This document shows, piece by piece, positions 7,968 to 16,020 of a stretch of 64,000 bases of DNA. The position numbers and the translations under genes were made by a program. The stretch lies in assembly GCA_910589375.1 (NCBI GenBank), contig CAJUTK010000004.1, positions 1 through 64,000 of the forward strand, in the 5' to 3' direction. The notes beneath the pieces were generated by a model, which saw nothing but the letters and a program-made list of their open reading frames with translations, searched no databases and was not told the DNA's origin. The stretch comes from an uncultured Bacilli bacterium. GTDB lineage: Bacteria; Bacillota_I; Bacilli_A; RF39; UBA660. Position 1 is the stretch's first letter; each line of letters opens with the position of its first letter.

Positions 7968-8858
7968 ATGAATTTCAATTATTCTAATTATTTTAATTTT
8001 TATGAAGCAATAGATAACAAAGGTAATATATTTATAATGGCTCATGGGCTTACATATACTATTGGTTTTGAAGATATATTTAAAGCATTATCAAATGAAA
8101 CTAAGGAATTATTAAACAATATATATGAATATGCCGAAACCTTTAATTCTGGTTTTATTGATAATAGAGTATGGTTATATTATTTAACAACCTCAAAAAT
8201 AATCTTGCCACCAGTAAAGGAACAATTTATTACAAATGATAATTATGATGATATACAAATAAAAGTTGGTCGTAATGGAAAAGGTATGAACTTAAATTTA
8301 TCTAAAAATGAATTTTTAGATAATCAAATCACTAAAATTAAAAGTAAACCTCTATTTCCTACAAATAAAAAGGATGAGGTAAAGTCATCACTTCAATTAG
8401 AAGAAAAATTTTATATAGTATCAAAAAAGACAGTATATTTTAATACTGAGATGGAATTATTATTATCATTTATGAATTGCCTATTTTCTACGAGAAGAAA
8501 GTTTTATATCAAAAAATGCGATTTATGTGAAGAATATTATGTCGCCGATAAGTCGGATACTCGCTATTGTGGAAGAAAAACAATTTATAATAACGAAGAA
8601 CTTACTTGTAGTGAAATTGCTGCAAAAAAGCAAAAAACTTATGAATATAAAACAAAAGTTGAAACTTTAAATAGAAAATTTTTAAAAAAAATAAATGATA
8701 TGCCAGCTTGTACTGCCAAAGACAAATATAAAAAGAGATATAAGAGAGAAAGAGATATAGAAAAAATTAAATATTTACAAACTGATGATTTAAATGCACT
8801 AATTGATTTTATAAATAACTATGAAAATAATCATCCATTCCCTGATTATAATGAATGA
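7968..8858 (+). CDS. DUF6076-like protein with C-terminal zinc finger
   Basis: 296 residues, cytoplasmic. The N-terminal two thirds have no motif I recognise. A putative zinc cluster lies at about residues 184-222: KKCDLCEEYYVADKSDTRYCGRK...LTCSE, followed by a strongly basic helix (KKQKTYEYKTK...KYKKRYKRERD). This CxxC...YC...C arrangement is typical of the DUF6076/CGNR-like proteins common on Clostridia and Bacilli mobile elements, and it suggests nucleic-acid binding. GCAAGGAGG precedes the ATG. It is one of only two rightward genes inside the element and overlaps the convergent resolvase by 13 bases. The family assignment is moderately sure; the function is unknown. Confidence 0.7.
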   Translation: MNFNYSNYFNFYEAIDNKGNIFIMAHGLTYTIGFEDIFKALSNETKELLNNIYEYAETFNSGFIDNRVWLYYLTTSKIILPPVKEQFITNDNYDDIQIKVGRNGKGMNLNLSKNEFLDNQITKIKSKPLFPTNKKDEVKSSLQLEEKFYIVSKKTVYFNTEMELLLSFMNCLFSTRRKFYIKKCDLCEEYYVADKSDTRYCGRKTIYNNEELTCSEIAAKKQKTYEYKTKVETLNRKFLKKINDMPACTAKDKYKKRYKRERDIEKIKYLQTDDLNALIDFINNYENNHPFPDYNE

Positions 8859-9451
8859 ACCATATTGTAAAATGTATTAGGCTTTAGTCCTAGTAATTTC
8901 ATTGCTTCTTTACTTTTAATCTCTTTATTTTTCCAACGATTAACCACAATATCAAAATCTTGTGGTTTTTCTATTTTAGGTCTTCCGAAAGGTTTACCAC
9001 TTTTAGTTCCATTTTTTAGTGCTATATCAATTCCCTCGCTTTGCCTTTGTTTTATAAATGTTCTTTCTTGCTCTGCGACATAACTTAATATTTGTAATAC
9101 TAAATCACTAATAAATGTACCAAGTAAATCTTTATTCTTCCTAGTATCAAGTAGGGGCATATCAATAACAACTATATCTACTTTAATATTTTTAGTAATA
9201 TCTTGCCACTCCTCAATGATCTGTGAGTAATTTCTTCCTAATCTATCTATACTCTTAATAACTAATAAATCATTTTCTCTTAATATATGCTTTAATGTAA
9301 TATAATTTTCTCTGTTAAAATCTTTCCCACTTTGTTTATCAATATAAATATCTCTTTCATCAATTCCAAATTCTCTAAATGCTACTAATTGTCTTTCTTC
9401 GTTTTGTTCTTTGCTACTAACTCTACCATAGCCAAATGTTTTACTTTCCAT
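8846..9451 (-). CDS. Small serine recombinase (resolvase/invertase family)
   Basis: 201 residues, the normal size of a Tn3/Hin-type resolvase. The catalytic Ser is in YGRVSSKEQNEERQ (about residues 8-21). DRLGRNYSQI carries the catalytic arginines, E-helix residues follow (QILSYVAEQERTFIKQRQSEGI), and a C-terminal helix-turn-helix (KSKEAMKLLGLKPNTFYNMV) closes it. All active-site residues are present, in contrast to the trio 1 kb away. It probably resolves dimers of the circular element or inverts a local segment; no paired res sites were found by eye. The next upstream frame starts only 8 bases away, so the two are probably co-transcribed. Confidence 0.9.
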   Translation of the reverse strand: MESKTFGYGRVSSKEQNEERQLVAFREFGIDERDIYIDKQSGKDFNRENYITLKHILRENDLLVIKSIDRLGRNYSQIIEEWQDITKNIKVDIVVIDMPLLDTRKNKDLLGTFISDLVLQILSYVAEQERTFIKQRQSEGIDIALKNGTKSGKPFGRPKIEKPQDFDIVVNRWKNKEIKSKEAMKLLGLKPNTFYNMVHSL

Positions 9452-9459
9452 AATTAAAT

Positions 9460-9690
9460 CTACCTCGCCAAATAATTACTTGTTTCTCTATGTACCATAT
9501 CAATGATATGATTTTCAAATGTTGTATAAAAATTAACCAATATATTTTTGCTTTTTAACTCGTTTATAAAATTAGCACAAGCAATAGTATAGGAAAAATC
9601 TTTTTCATATTCTTCAATACCAGTTAATAATGTATCAACAAATCCATCACATACTGCTACAATTATTTGTCTTAATATTTCTTCTCTCAT
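9460..9690 (-). CDS. Small hypothetical protein upstream of the resolvase
   Basis: 76 residues, REEILRQIIVAVCDGFVDTLLTG..., predicted helical with no transmembrane or DNA-binding motif I recognise. The start is taken at ATG 9690, which has AAGGAGGTG 7-8 bases upstream; an earlier in-frame start at 9711 lies before that site. The gene is 8 bases upstream of the resolvase and probably in its operon. It might be a resolvase accessory factor; this rests on position only. The 125 bases upstream (9691-9815) hold a TATATT -10 like sequence and no gene. Confidence 0.6.
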   Translation of the reverse strand: MREEILRQIIVAVCDGFVDTLLTGIEEYEKDFSYTIACANFINELKSKNILVNFYTTFENHIIDMVHRETSNYLAR

Positions 9691-9815
9691 TTTATGACAC
9701 CTCCTTACCATAAAATATATAATATATGACTTTCAAAAAAGATACGAGCCGTTTTCTTTGAAAATGTCGTAAAACTTTCCAAATATTTAAAAAATCAATA
9801 AACAACCTTTAACAA

Positions 9816-9853
9816 TACAAAAAAAGACTTAATTCTTAATCAAATTAAATCTT
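9816..9853 (-). terminator. Terminator of the reverse transcriptase gene
   Basis: Read on the minus strand: AAGATTTAATT, an 8-base loop, AATTAAGTCTT (one G-U pair), then a T run. It lies 18 bases beyond the stop of the reverse transcriptase. Confidence 0.75.
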
Positions 9854-9870
9854 TATAAACCTACACTTTT

Positions 9871-11178
9871 TTAAATATGTATATTTCTAATAGTATCAAT
9901 AGCAATTTTTTCAAGATTATCAAGTTTATAATCCTTAGCAAACTTCAATACTGAATAATGAAATTCATTATAATAAGTTGTATGTAATAAAAATATCAAT
10001 CTTTCTATAAAAAGTTCTTTTTCTTCATTGTTTAAGTATCCATATACTTTTTTTAAATAAAATACACCATTATTTAATAAAAAGTTATCAGTTGTAACAA
10101 TTGATAAAATTTTTTCTTTGTTCTCTTTTGAATAATTATTTAAGTCAGAAGTTAATAATTTCTTTAAAATTATATCCGCTCTAAACCTAACATTATTTTC
10201 TCTTAATTCAAAAAATTTATCTGCTGCAATATCATATCGTTTTTCTAAAATATCATCTATTATTTCATATCCATAGTATGTTTCTAATTCTCCCATAGTA
10301 TATTTACAAACTTTACTAGCATTAACATTTAACCCTATTTTATTTAATTCATTACAAACATTTAACATTATTTTATTTATATCAGTATCTTTTTTAGCAA
10401 AAATTATCTGATCATCTGCATATCTAACATATTCAGCACCTTGTTCTAAACATATTTCACTTATGATGCTATCATAGTCTTGTAAATAAAAATTGGCTAA
10501 TAATCTTGATTGGTCGCCAAATTCACTTTGTGGAATTCCAACAGTCTTATAATCATAATTATCAATAGATTTATTCCAATACTTTAAAAAATAGGTTAAT
10601 AAATATACTAAATGAGATTTTTTTCTTCCCACCATAGCAAGTAATTTTTTTTCTAAAATATTTAGATTTATATTATCATAAAAGTTAGCAATATCTAATG
10701 AGTAGGCAACATCATATATATCTGTTCTTATTTTTGCCCATACTATATTAGAGAATTCTTTCCAATTTTCATTCCATAATCTTGGGTCATAACTATTTGT
10801 TACATATTCAATTTCTAAATTTTCTAATTCCTTTATAGCATTTCCTAATCTCCATCCACCAAAAGTTCCTTCAACTCTATTATCTGCAATATCTTCTTCT
10901 ATCATTTTTATTAGAAAAAAATATAATGCTTCATCTTTTACATTTAAACAAGGAATTATACGAGCAACATTGTTATTTTTATATGTAAATAATCTTCCTC
11001 TTAAAATTGAGGGTGAATAATTTCCAGTTGTTAAATCATTGTACAAATCGATTAAAGTATTTTGAAATTCTTGCTTAGTCATTTTTACAGGAATTAAAGT
11101 TTCTTTTACAACTTTTTTATAAAAACTATTTGAAAAAACATTCTCAAAGCTTTCAAAATCATTAACTACCTTATTCAC
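9871..11178 (-). CDS. Reverse transcriptase, Abi/DRT-like (candidate phage defence)
   Basis: 435 residues. RT motif A is AYSLDIANFYDNI. The motif B-like block is GIPQSEFGDQSRLLANFYLQ. Motif C is YVRYADDQIIFAKK with the catalytic YADD, followed by GLNVNASKV (motif D/E region). The last 120 or so residues are helical and lack an intron maturase (X/HNH) domain and the retron NAxxH and VTG motifs. The Q-S-R-x-LA block and the helical tail resemble abortive-infection and defence-associated RTs (UG/DRT group). The start is taken at GTG 11178, with AGGAGG 6 bases before it; an earlier TTG precedes that site. It has its own extended -10 promoter and terminator, so it acts as a single-gene cargo. The subclass is undetermined. 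Confidence 0.85.
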   Translation of the reverse strand: MNKVVNDFESFENVFSNSFYKKVVKETLIPVKMTKQEFQNTLIDLYNDLTTGNYSPSILRGRLFTYKNNNVARIIPCLNVKDEALYFFLIKMIEEDIADNRVEGTFGGWRLGNAIKELENLEIEYVTNSYDPRLWNENWKEFSNIVWAKIRTDIYDVAYSLDIANFYDNINLNILEKKLLAMVGRKKSHLVYLLTYFLKYWNKSIDNYDYKTVGIPQSEFGDQSRLLANFYLQDYDSIISEICLEQGAEYVRYADDQIIFAKKDTDINKIMLNVCNELNKIGLNVNASKVCKYTMGELETYYGYEIIDDILEKRYDIAADKFFELRENNVRFRADIILKKLLTSDLNNYSKENKEKILSIVTTDNFLLNNGVFYLKKVYGYLNNEEKELFIERLIFLLHTTYYNEFHYSVLKFAKDYKLDNLEKIAIDTIRNIHI

Positions 11179-11203
11179 AAAACACCTCCTAAAGAACAAC
11201 TAT

Positions 11204-11209
11204 ATTATA
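11204..11209 (-). promoter_or_regulatory. -10 element of the reverse transcriptase gene
   Basis: On the minus strand, TGG-TATAAT, an extended -10, lies about 25 bases before the GTG start. The leader is too short to hold a retron msr-msd upstream of the gene. Confidence 0.6.
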
Positions 11210-11213
11210 CCAT

Positions 11214-11262
11214 TAAAAAAGGCAATTCAATATAATTATACTAAATCATATCAAATTACCTT
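11214..11262 (-). terminator. Terminator of the zinc-ribbon membrane protein gene
   Basis: On the minus strand: AAGGTAATT, a 26-base AT loop, AATTGCCTT (one mismatch), then TTTT. It insulates the reverse transcriptase from the upstream gene. Confidence 0.6.
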
Positions 11263-11282
11263 AAACTTACTATAAATGCTAT

Positions 11283-12185
11283 TTATTCAAACTTATTTAA
11301 AACATTACCATTCCTATAATAATCTTTATCAGCATATCTTACACATATAACATTATTATTACTATCTAAATATAAAATAACATTATCACTAAAACTTGTC
11401 TTTATTCTATAACCTTTTGAACCTTCTCCCTCCAATTCATCTAATCCTTCACTATCTGCTTTCATATCTTCAATATCTTTTAAACCAATATCATTTAAAA
11501 TATTATCTATTTTTTCTGCTTGTTCCTTTTCTACATTAGCAACTCTTTTTATTATATTTATATCTTTACTACTGCCACCACCTGCAGCAATAGCAATTAT
11601 TACCATTAAAACTATAAATGCTACTACACAGCCAAATACTAAACCAAATACCTTTTTTACCTTTTTTGTATCTTTTAATACTTGTCCACAATTACTACAT
11701 TTATAATCACTAAAATTATAAACATTACCACACTTAGGGCATTTTAATTCTTGCTTACTAATATCAATAGCATAATTTAAACCTTTCATAAAACCTTTAT
11801 CTATAATACCCTCATTAGCATATACATTTATAACTTTATCTTCGCCATTTTCTTTATAATTTATTATTAAATAATCTACATTTTGTTCTACTTGCTTTTT
11901 TTGTAAACCACTTAACCCACCTAATATTAAACCAGCACCACCAAACAAAACATTACCAACAATTCCACGACCAATAACACTTTTATCTTTTTCTATTATT
12001 TCTTTATCACTAATAATAGCAACATTACTTATATCTTTTAAACTAATTTTTACAATAGGGCGACTTTTAATATCACATAATTGTAATTCATAATTCGTTA
12101 ATTTAACAATACAATTAGCACCTTGCTTAATACCTAATCCTTCATAATGTTTAACTTGCTTATTATAAAATACTTTTTCTTTCAT
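11283..12185 (-). CDS. Membrane protein with PH-like domain, zinc ribbon and C-terminal exterior domain
   Basis: 300 residues. The N-terminal domain (about 1-130) has the strands of a PH-like fold (CIVKLTNYELQL, VKISLKDISNVAII) and a glycine-rich loop. A CPKCGNVYNFSDYKCSNCG zinc ribbon follows at about 148-166. One transmembrane helix (FGLVFGCVVAFIVLMVIIAIA) and a C-terminal soluble region close it. Such zinc-ribbon membrane proteins are frequent on Bacillota phages and elements and have no set role. The ATG at 12185 has AGAGGT at good spacing; a TTG two codons earlier abuts the ribosome site. It could be cargo against superinfection, which is speculation. Confidence 0.7.
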   Translation of the reverse strand: MKEKVFYNKQVKHYEGLGIKQGANCIVKLTNYELQLCDIKSRPIVKISLKDISNVAIISDKEIIEKDKSVIGRGIVGNVLFGGAGLILGGLSGLQKKQVEQNVDYLIINYKENGEDKVINVYANEGIIDKGFMKGLNYAIDISKQELKCPKCGNVYNFSDYKCSNCGQVLKDTKKVKKVFGLVFGCVVAFIVLMVIIAIAAGGGSSKDINIIKRVANVEKEQAEKIDNILNDIGLKDIEDMKADSEGLDELEGEGSKGYRIKTSFSDNVILYLDSNNNVICVRYADKDYYRNGNVLNKFE

Positions 12186-12471
12186 TTTCAATACCTCTTT
12201 CTTAAATCAATACTTATTCCTCTTTATTTCGCCGATTATCTCAGCATTATTACTATTTTTTAACTAAATCAATATATTTATATTATTTCAGCTAAACTTA
12301 CCTAATATCGCCATTAAAACAACTTATTTTCCATCAACTCGCTTTAATATACATTTCTACTTATATTATTATAACACATAATTATATAATTTCAAACATA
12401 TAAATATAACTAATATCACTATCACTAACTTTATATATCTTTACAATTATATATAGAGGAGGGCGATATAT
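12186..12471. other. Divergent intergenic region, no gene seen
   Basis: 286 very AT-rich bases between the leftward zinc-ribbon gene and the rightward XRE regulator. No reading frame with a ribosome site, no clear long repeat and no hairpin was found. It must hold the promoters of both genes and possibly XRE operators. Confidence 0.5.
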
Positions 12472-12801
12472 ATGGAAAACAATTTAAAGCAAATACGAAA
12501 CTCTAAAAACTTACTACAAACGAAAGTTGCTATGGATTTGAATATTACCCAAGAAACTATATCTTCTTATGAAACTGGTAGAGTGTTCCCAAGTTCCGAT
12601 ATGCTTATTAAACTTGCTAACTACTACAATACTTCTATTGACTATCTATTATGTAGAACTAAATACAATATGCCTATTGATGATGTAAAACCTAATAATA
12701 TTTCCGACACTGATTTTATCTTACTAAATAAAATCAATTCATTATCTACTACTAATAAAGCAAAAGTAGAGGGCTATATTGATGGTTTAAAGGATAATTA
12801 A
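12472..12801 (+). CDS. XRE-family helix-turn-helix regulator
   Basis: 109 residues. An N-terminal Cro/C1-type helix-turn-helix covers about residues 5-58: LKQIRNSKNLLQTKVAMDLN, ITQETISSYETGRVFPS, and the typical closing YYNTSIDYLLCRT. A short C-terminal helical segment probably dimerises. GAGGAGGGCG precedes the ATG at normal distance. It is the only recognisable DNA-binding regulator of the element and faces away from the leftward genes, so it is the natural candidate for control of the divergent operon or of excision. Confidence 0.92.
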   Translation: MENNLKQIRNSKNLLQTKVAMDLNITQETISSYETGRVFPSSDMLIKLANYYNTSIDYLLCRTKYNMPIDDVKPNNISDTDFILLNKINSLSTTNKAKVEGYIDGLKDN

Positions 12802-12807
12802 ACTTGT

Positions 12808-12843
12808 AATGCTATATATGATTTAAATGTATGGCATTTTTAT
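12808..12843 (+). terminator. Terminator of the XRE regulator
   Basis: AATGCTATATAT (12808-12819) pairs with ATGTATGGCATT (12827-12838) with G-U pairs, followed by TTTTATTTT. The remaining 12844-13044 holds AT-rich sequence including GTAATAATTAC near 13011; no gene is seen. Confidence 0.6.
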
Positions 12844-13044
12844 TTTACCTTGAACTATACTGTTATTCATTTCTAACAATATTATCTTTACCCCTAAATC
12901 TAATATCAATATATACACCCCATATTACTTTATAACTTCCTATTATAGTCCTATTCTATATATCATTCTAATATATAAATAATATCCTATAATGTGTATA
13001 TTATATGAGAGTAATAATTACTAACATTTTTTATTTAAACCCTT

Positions 13045-13851
13045 TTAAAACCAACTATCTTCTTCCACAACTCTTCGGCGTAAACTCATATTTTTCTGTA
13101 CTTTATTATTTTTTTCTCTTAAATCGTAGTTATCTTGTATCTTAATTAATCTAACTTCTTTCATAAACTTATCAACCATCTTCTTATCTTGTTCTTTCGT
13201 TATATTCCAATAAAAGTTTGCTATATCATAATATTTATTTTCTAATGCTAATCTTTTCTCGTTGCCTGTACTCCTTGCATATCTTAATGCTGTTTTACTA
13301 TTCATATAAGCATTATATAAATCTTTCAATGTATAACCTTTTGGAATAACTACCTCATCATTATTATTGTAAGTACAAAATAATGTTTCTTCTGCTTGTT
13401 TAATAAAATACTCTGCTTTCTTAATATTGGTATTCTTCTTATATGTTCCCTTACCATATAATTTAGTAATATCAATATCTGCATTCTTCTTCCAACCCAA
13501 CCAATTCTTATCAAAATATGCTTTTAGTTCATCTCTAAATGAATGATAAGGTTTTGATGCCATAATAATATGTAAATGCCACTCTGTACTTATATCTTTA
13601 TTTCTATATGGTAAATATGCCTCTTTTACTTTCTTAGGACGCCCAACTTTTCCACTATGCTCGTAATATGTTAAGGTTTTATTACCCTCTGTATTACTAA
13701 TACATACCATTGCTGTTGCAGACCAATTCTTTTTCTTACATATACATCTAATTTTTTCTAATACTCTTTTCGCATATTTTCGTGCTTCTTCTTTATCTTT
13801 AAATTTTATATCTATGTCAAAACTCGACATACCTAACTTACTTTTTGCCAT
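13045..13851 (-). CDS. HUH endonuclease, Rep-like replication or mobilisation protein
   Basis: 268 residues. The central HUH metal motif is in EWHLHIIMASKP (about residues 90-101). A downstream KKAEYFIKQAEET segment (about 143-155) carries the probable catalytic Tyr with the Lys three residues on, the order seen in rolling-circle Rep proteins. The N- and C-terminal parts are basic and helical. It would nick one DNA strand to start rolling-circle replication of the excised circle or its transfer. ATG 13851 has GGTGAA upstream. With the integrase and resolvase it suggests an element able to replicate when circular. Choosing between Rep and relaxase needs a database comparison. Confidence 0.8.
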   Translation of the reverse strand: MAKSKLGMSSFDIDIKFKDKEEARKYAKRVLEKIRCICKKKNWSATAMVCISNTEGNKTLTYYEHSGKVGRPKKVKEAYLPYRNKDISTEWHLHIIMASKPYHSFRDELKAYFDKNWLGWKKNADIDITKLYGKGTYKKNTNIKKAEYFIKQAEETLFCTYNNNDEVVIPKGYTLKDLYNAYMNSKTALRYARSTGNEKRLALENKYYDIANFYWNITKEQDKKMVDKFMKEVRLIKIQDNYDLREKNNKVQKNMSLRRRVVEEDSWF

Positions 13852-13922
13852 TTTTTCACCATTTTTATAAAAACTATTGTTAATGTGTTTTACCTTTCCC
13901 TTATTTTATAAGCATTTTTTAC

Positions 13923-13968
13923 ATTATAAGTTTGGTATCCGGTGAGGAGGAATGCCTGCTATGACACT
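13923..13968. other. attR: right junction of the integrated element
   Basis: The element ends ATTATAAGTTTGGTATCCGGTGA before the GG core (13946-13947), and target sequence AGGAATGCCTGCT follows. The reverse complement of this arm matches the left arm at 18 of 23 positions. Joining the two arms around GG rebuilds a near-palindromic attP. Confidence 0.8.
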
Positions 13969-14500
13969 TAATTATACACTTCATGAGAGAGGTGTTAAAG
14001 GATTAAAAGTGGATACTAGTGTAGACTTTGCTTCCTTATCTGGTGCTTTTATAGGTGGTCAGGGTGATTTTGTTACTTTGTTTGAGCCTAATGCTTTAAA
14101 GTTAGAACAAGAAGGTTTTGGGTATGTAGTGGCTTCTATTGGAGAACTTGGAGGAGAAGTCCCATATACATCATTTAATGCCTTAAAAAGCTATATAGAA
14201 GAGAATCCTGAGATTATTGAAAAATTCACTAATGCTCTACAGAAGGGAATAGATTATACATTTGATCATTCATCTGAAGATTTAGCTAAATTGTTAGTAG
14301 ATTATTTTCCTGATACATCATTAAATGATATTGAAGAAACGATTGAACGCTATAAGAAGGCTGATTCTTGGTATAGGACAACATACATAACAGAAAGTGG
14401 ATATAATCATATGCAGGAAATAGTAGAGTATAATGGTTTTTTAACAAAAAAAGTAGACTATTCTATTCTAGTAGATAATACATACAATCATGAAAAATAG
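13946..14500 (+). pseudogene. ABC transporter substrate-binding protein, 3' part
   Basis: The C-terminal half of the binding protein interrupted at 4520. It begins at the GGMP motif (GGMPAMTLNYTL) and runs through FIGGQGDFVTLFEPNAL to VDNTYNHEK. Its last 11 bases overlap the ATPase gene. A GAGGAGG sequence at the junction stands about 10 bases before an in-frame ATG at 13961, so this half could be translated alone if transcribed; whether it is stable is unknown. The operon's own promoter is now 9.4 kb upstream, so expression of the ATPase and permease would need readthrough or a promoter in the element. Confidence 0.88.
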
Positions 14501-15242
14501 TATATTACATATTAAAAATTTAAAAAAAGCGTATTATACTTTAAAAAAAGAAACTTTAGCAGTGAATAACTTTTCGATGGAACTTCATAGTGGAGAATTT
14601 ATAGCAGTAGTTGGACCTTCTGGTTGTGGAAAGTCTACCATATTATCCATTTTATGTGGATTAGAAGATAAAACAGAAGGAGAAATATTCTATCATGATC
14701 AAAAAATTGGATATATGCTACAAACAGATGCATTATTTGATTGGTTAACCATTTTAGATAATTGCTTATTAGGTTTAAAAATAAAAAAGGAATTGACAGA
14801 AGAAAAAAGGGAATATGTCCTTTCCTTATTAAGAAAATATGGATTGAGTGATTTTATAAATAGTTACCCTAATCATTTATCAGGGGGAATGAGGCAAAGG
14901 GTTGCGCTTATACGGACACTTGCTACAAAGCCAGATATATTACTTATGGATGAACCTTTTAGTGCTTTAGATTATCAATCTAGATTAGCCATTTCTGATG
15001 ATGTGTTTAAAATATTAAAAGAGGAAAAGAAGAGTTTGATTATGGTTACACATGATATAGCAGAAGCTATTTCTATGTGTGATAAGGTAATCGTATTATC
15101 AGAACGACCTTGCACAGTAAAAAAAGTTTTTGATATATCTTTAACAAATAAGTCAAATCCAATTGAAAATAGAAAAGCAAAAGAATTTGCAGATTATTAT
15201 GAAAAAATATGGAAGGAAATTGATTATGAGCAAAGAACATAA
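14490..15242 (+). CDS. ABC transporter ATP-binding protein (SsuB/TauB-like)
   Basis: 250 residues with all ABC motifs: Walker A GPSGCGKST (about 41-49), Q-loop YMLQTDALFDWLT, signature LSGGMRQR, Walker B ILLMDEPFSALD and the H-loop VTHDIAEA. It energises import with the adjacent permease and the split binding protein. It overlaps both neighbours by 11 to 17 bases, so the three genes form one translation-coupled operon. The sequence is closest to nitrate/sulfonate/taurine/thiamine-precursor importers. The substrate cannot be named. Confidence 0.93.
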   Translation: MKNSILHIKNLKKAYYTLKKETLAVNNFSMELHSGEFIAVVGPSGCGKSTILSILCGLEDKTEGEIFYHDQKIGYMLQTDALFDWLTILDNCLLGLKIKKELTEEKREYVLSLLRKYGLSDFINSYPNHLSGGMRQRVALIRTLATKPDILLMDEPFSALDYQSRLAISDDVFKILKEEKKSLIMVTHDIAEAISMCDKVIVLSERPCTVKKVFDISLTNKSNPIENRKAKEFADYYEKIWKEIDYEQRT

Positions 15243-16017
15243 ACAGTACTTACATAAGGTTACTAAAAGAAAAATAATCATTCATACTCTTCAATTTTCC
15301 TTACTTGGTTTTTTACTTATTTTATGGCAAGTTGCAGCAGATAATGGAATCATTAATGCATTTATATCATCAAGTCCATCAAGAGTACTAAAGACAATTT
15401 TATCTTTACATAATCAAGGAACTTTATATCATCATATATGGGTAACTGCATATGAAACGATTATTAGTTTTACGATAGGTACTTTAATAGGTCTTGTAAT
15501 AGCAACTTTACTTTGGTGGTTTGATATACTTGCTAAAATATTAGATCCTTATCTTACAGTATTAAATAGTTTACCTAAAGTGGCATTAGGGCCAATTATT
15601 CTTATTTGGTGTGGGGCCAATATGAGTTCTATTATTTTGATGGCAATGTTGGTATCTGTTATTGTAGCCATTTTAAATGTTTATCAAGGTTTTTGTACTG
15701 TTGACCAGCAGAAATTAAAGCTAATGAAATCCTTTGGCGCAAATAAATGGCAAATATGTTTTTATTTAATATTTCCAGGCAGTTTAAAAAATATCATTAG
15801 TACTTTAAAACTAAATATTAGTATGTGCTTAATTGGGGTAATTATGGGTGAATTTCTAGTATCGAAAGAGGGAATTGGTTACCTTATTATGTATGGATCA
15901 CAAGTATTTAATCTTAATTTAGTAATTAGTGGTGTCGTTTTATTAGCTATTCTAGCAACTTTCTTTTATACTATCGTTTCTATTATTGAAAAAAAATGTA
16001 TTTCAAACAATAATTAA
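15226..16017 (+). CDS. ABC transporter permease (SsuC/TauC-like)
   Basis: 263 residues with about six membrane helices. The BPD-type EAA loop (MKSFGANKWQICFYLIFPGSLKNII) is at about residues 163-187. The ATG at 15226 follows AAGGAAATTGATT within the ATPase gene; an earlier in-frame ATG (15163) lies deep in that gene. This is the channel subunit of the importer and its last gene; a bidirectional terminator follows. Confidence 0.92.
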   Translation: MSKEHKQYLHKVTKRKIIIHTLQFSLLGFLLILWQVAADNGIINAFISSSPSRVLKTILSLHNQGTLYHHIWVTAYETIISFTIGTLIGLVIATLLWWFDILAKILDPYLTVLNSLPKVALGPIILIWCGANMSSIILMAMLVSVIVAILNVYQGFCTVDQQKLKLMKSFGANKWQICFYLIFPGSLKNIISTLKLNISMCLIGVIMGEFLVSKEGIGYLIMYGSQVFNLNLVISGVVLLAILATFFYTIVSIIEKKCISNNN

Positions 16018-16020
16018 AAT

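Larger units (their letters stand above)
4520..13947. mobile_element. Serine-recombinase integrative element inserted in an ABC transporter gene
   Basis: A 9.4-kb insertion flanked by the two halves of one reading frame. It has a TndX/TnpX-type recombinase at the left end, an HUH Rep-like protein at the right end, a second small resolvase, an XRE regulator and cargo (reverse transcriptase, DUF6076-like protein, zinc-ribbon membrane protein, three pseudo-resolvases). Most genes point left. There are no conjugation (type IV secretion) genes, so it is best described as an integrative element that may be mobilised in trans or replicate as a circle after excision. The borders are GG at 4520-4521 and GG at 13946-13947, one of which belongs to the target. 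Confidence 0.9.

Noticed and set aside
7857..8045. A 62-residue minus-strand frame over the divergent promoter region
   Set aside because: It overlaps the start of the 7968 gene and the promoter, lacks a ribosome site and is low-complexity hydrophobic.
9691..11282. Reading the reverse transcriptase as a retron with an adjacent msr-msd RNA
   Set aside because: The leader upstream is about 100 bases and filled by a terminator and promoter; the retron NAxxH and VTG motifs are not seen; no paired inverted repeats a1/a2 were found.
13871..13945. Outward promoter at the right end of the element driving the importer genes
   Set aside because: TATAAG-like -10 sequences exist at 13907 and 13925, but no -35 at proper spacing or TGN extension was found.
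4520..13947. A sporulation 'skin'-type element that is excised to rebuild a sporulation gene
   Set aside because: The architecture is similar (serine recombinase, precise in-frame restoration), but the split gene is an ABC importer binding protein, and no sporulation promoter or gene is tied to it.
4520..13947. A conjugative element or prophage
   Set aside because: No type IV secretion, coupling protein, capsid, terminase or lysis gene is present in the 9.4 kb.
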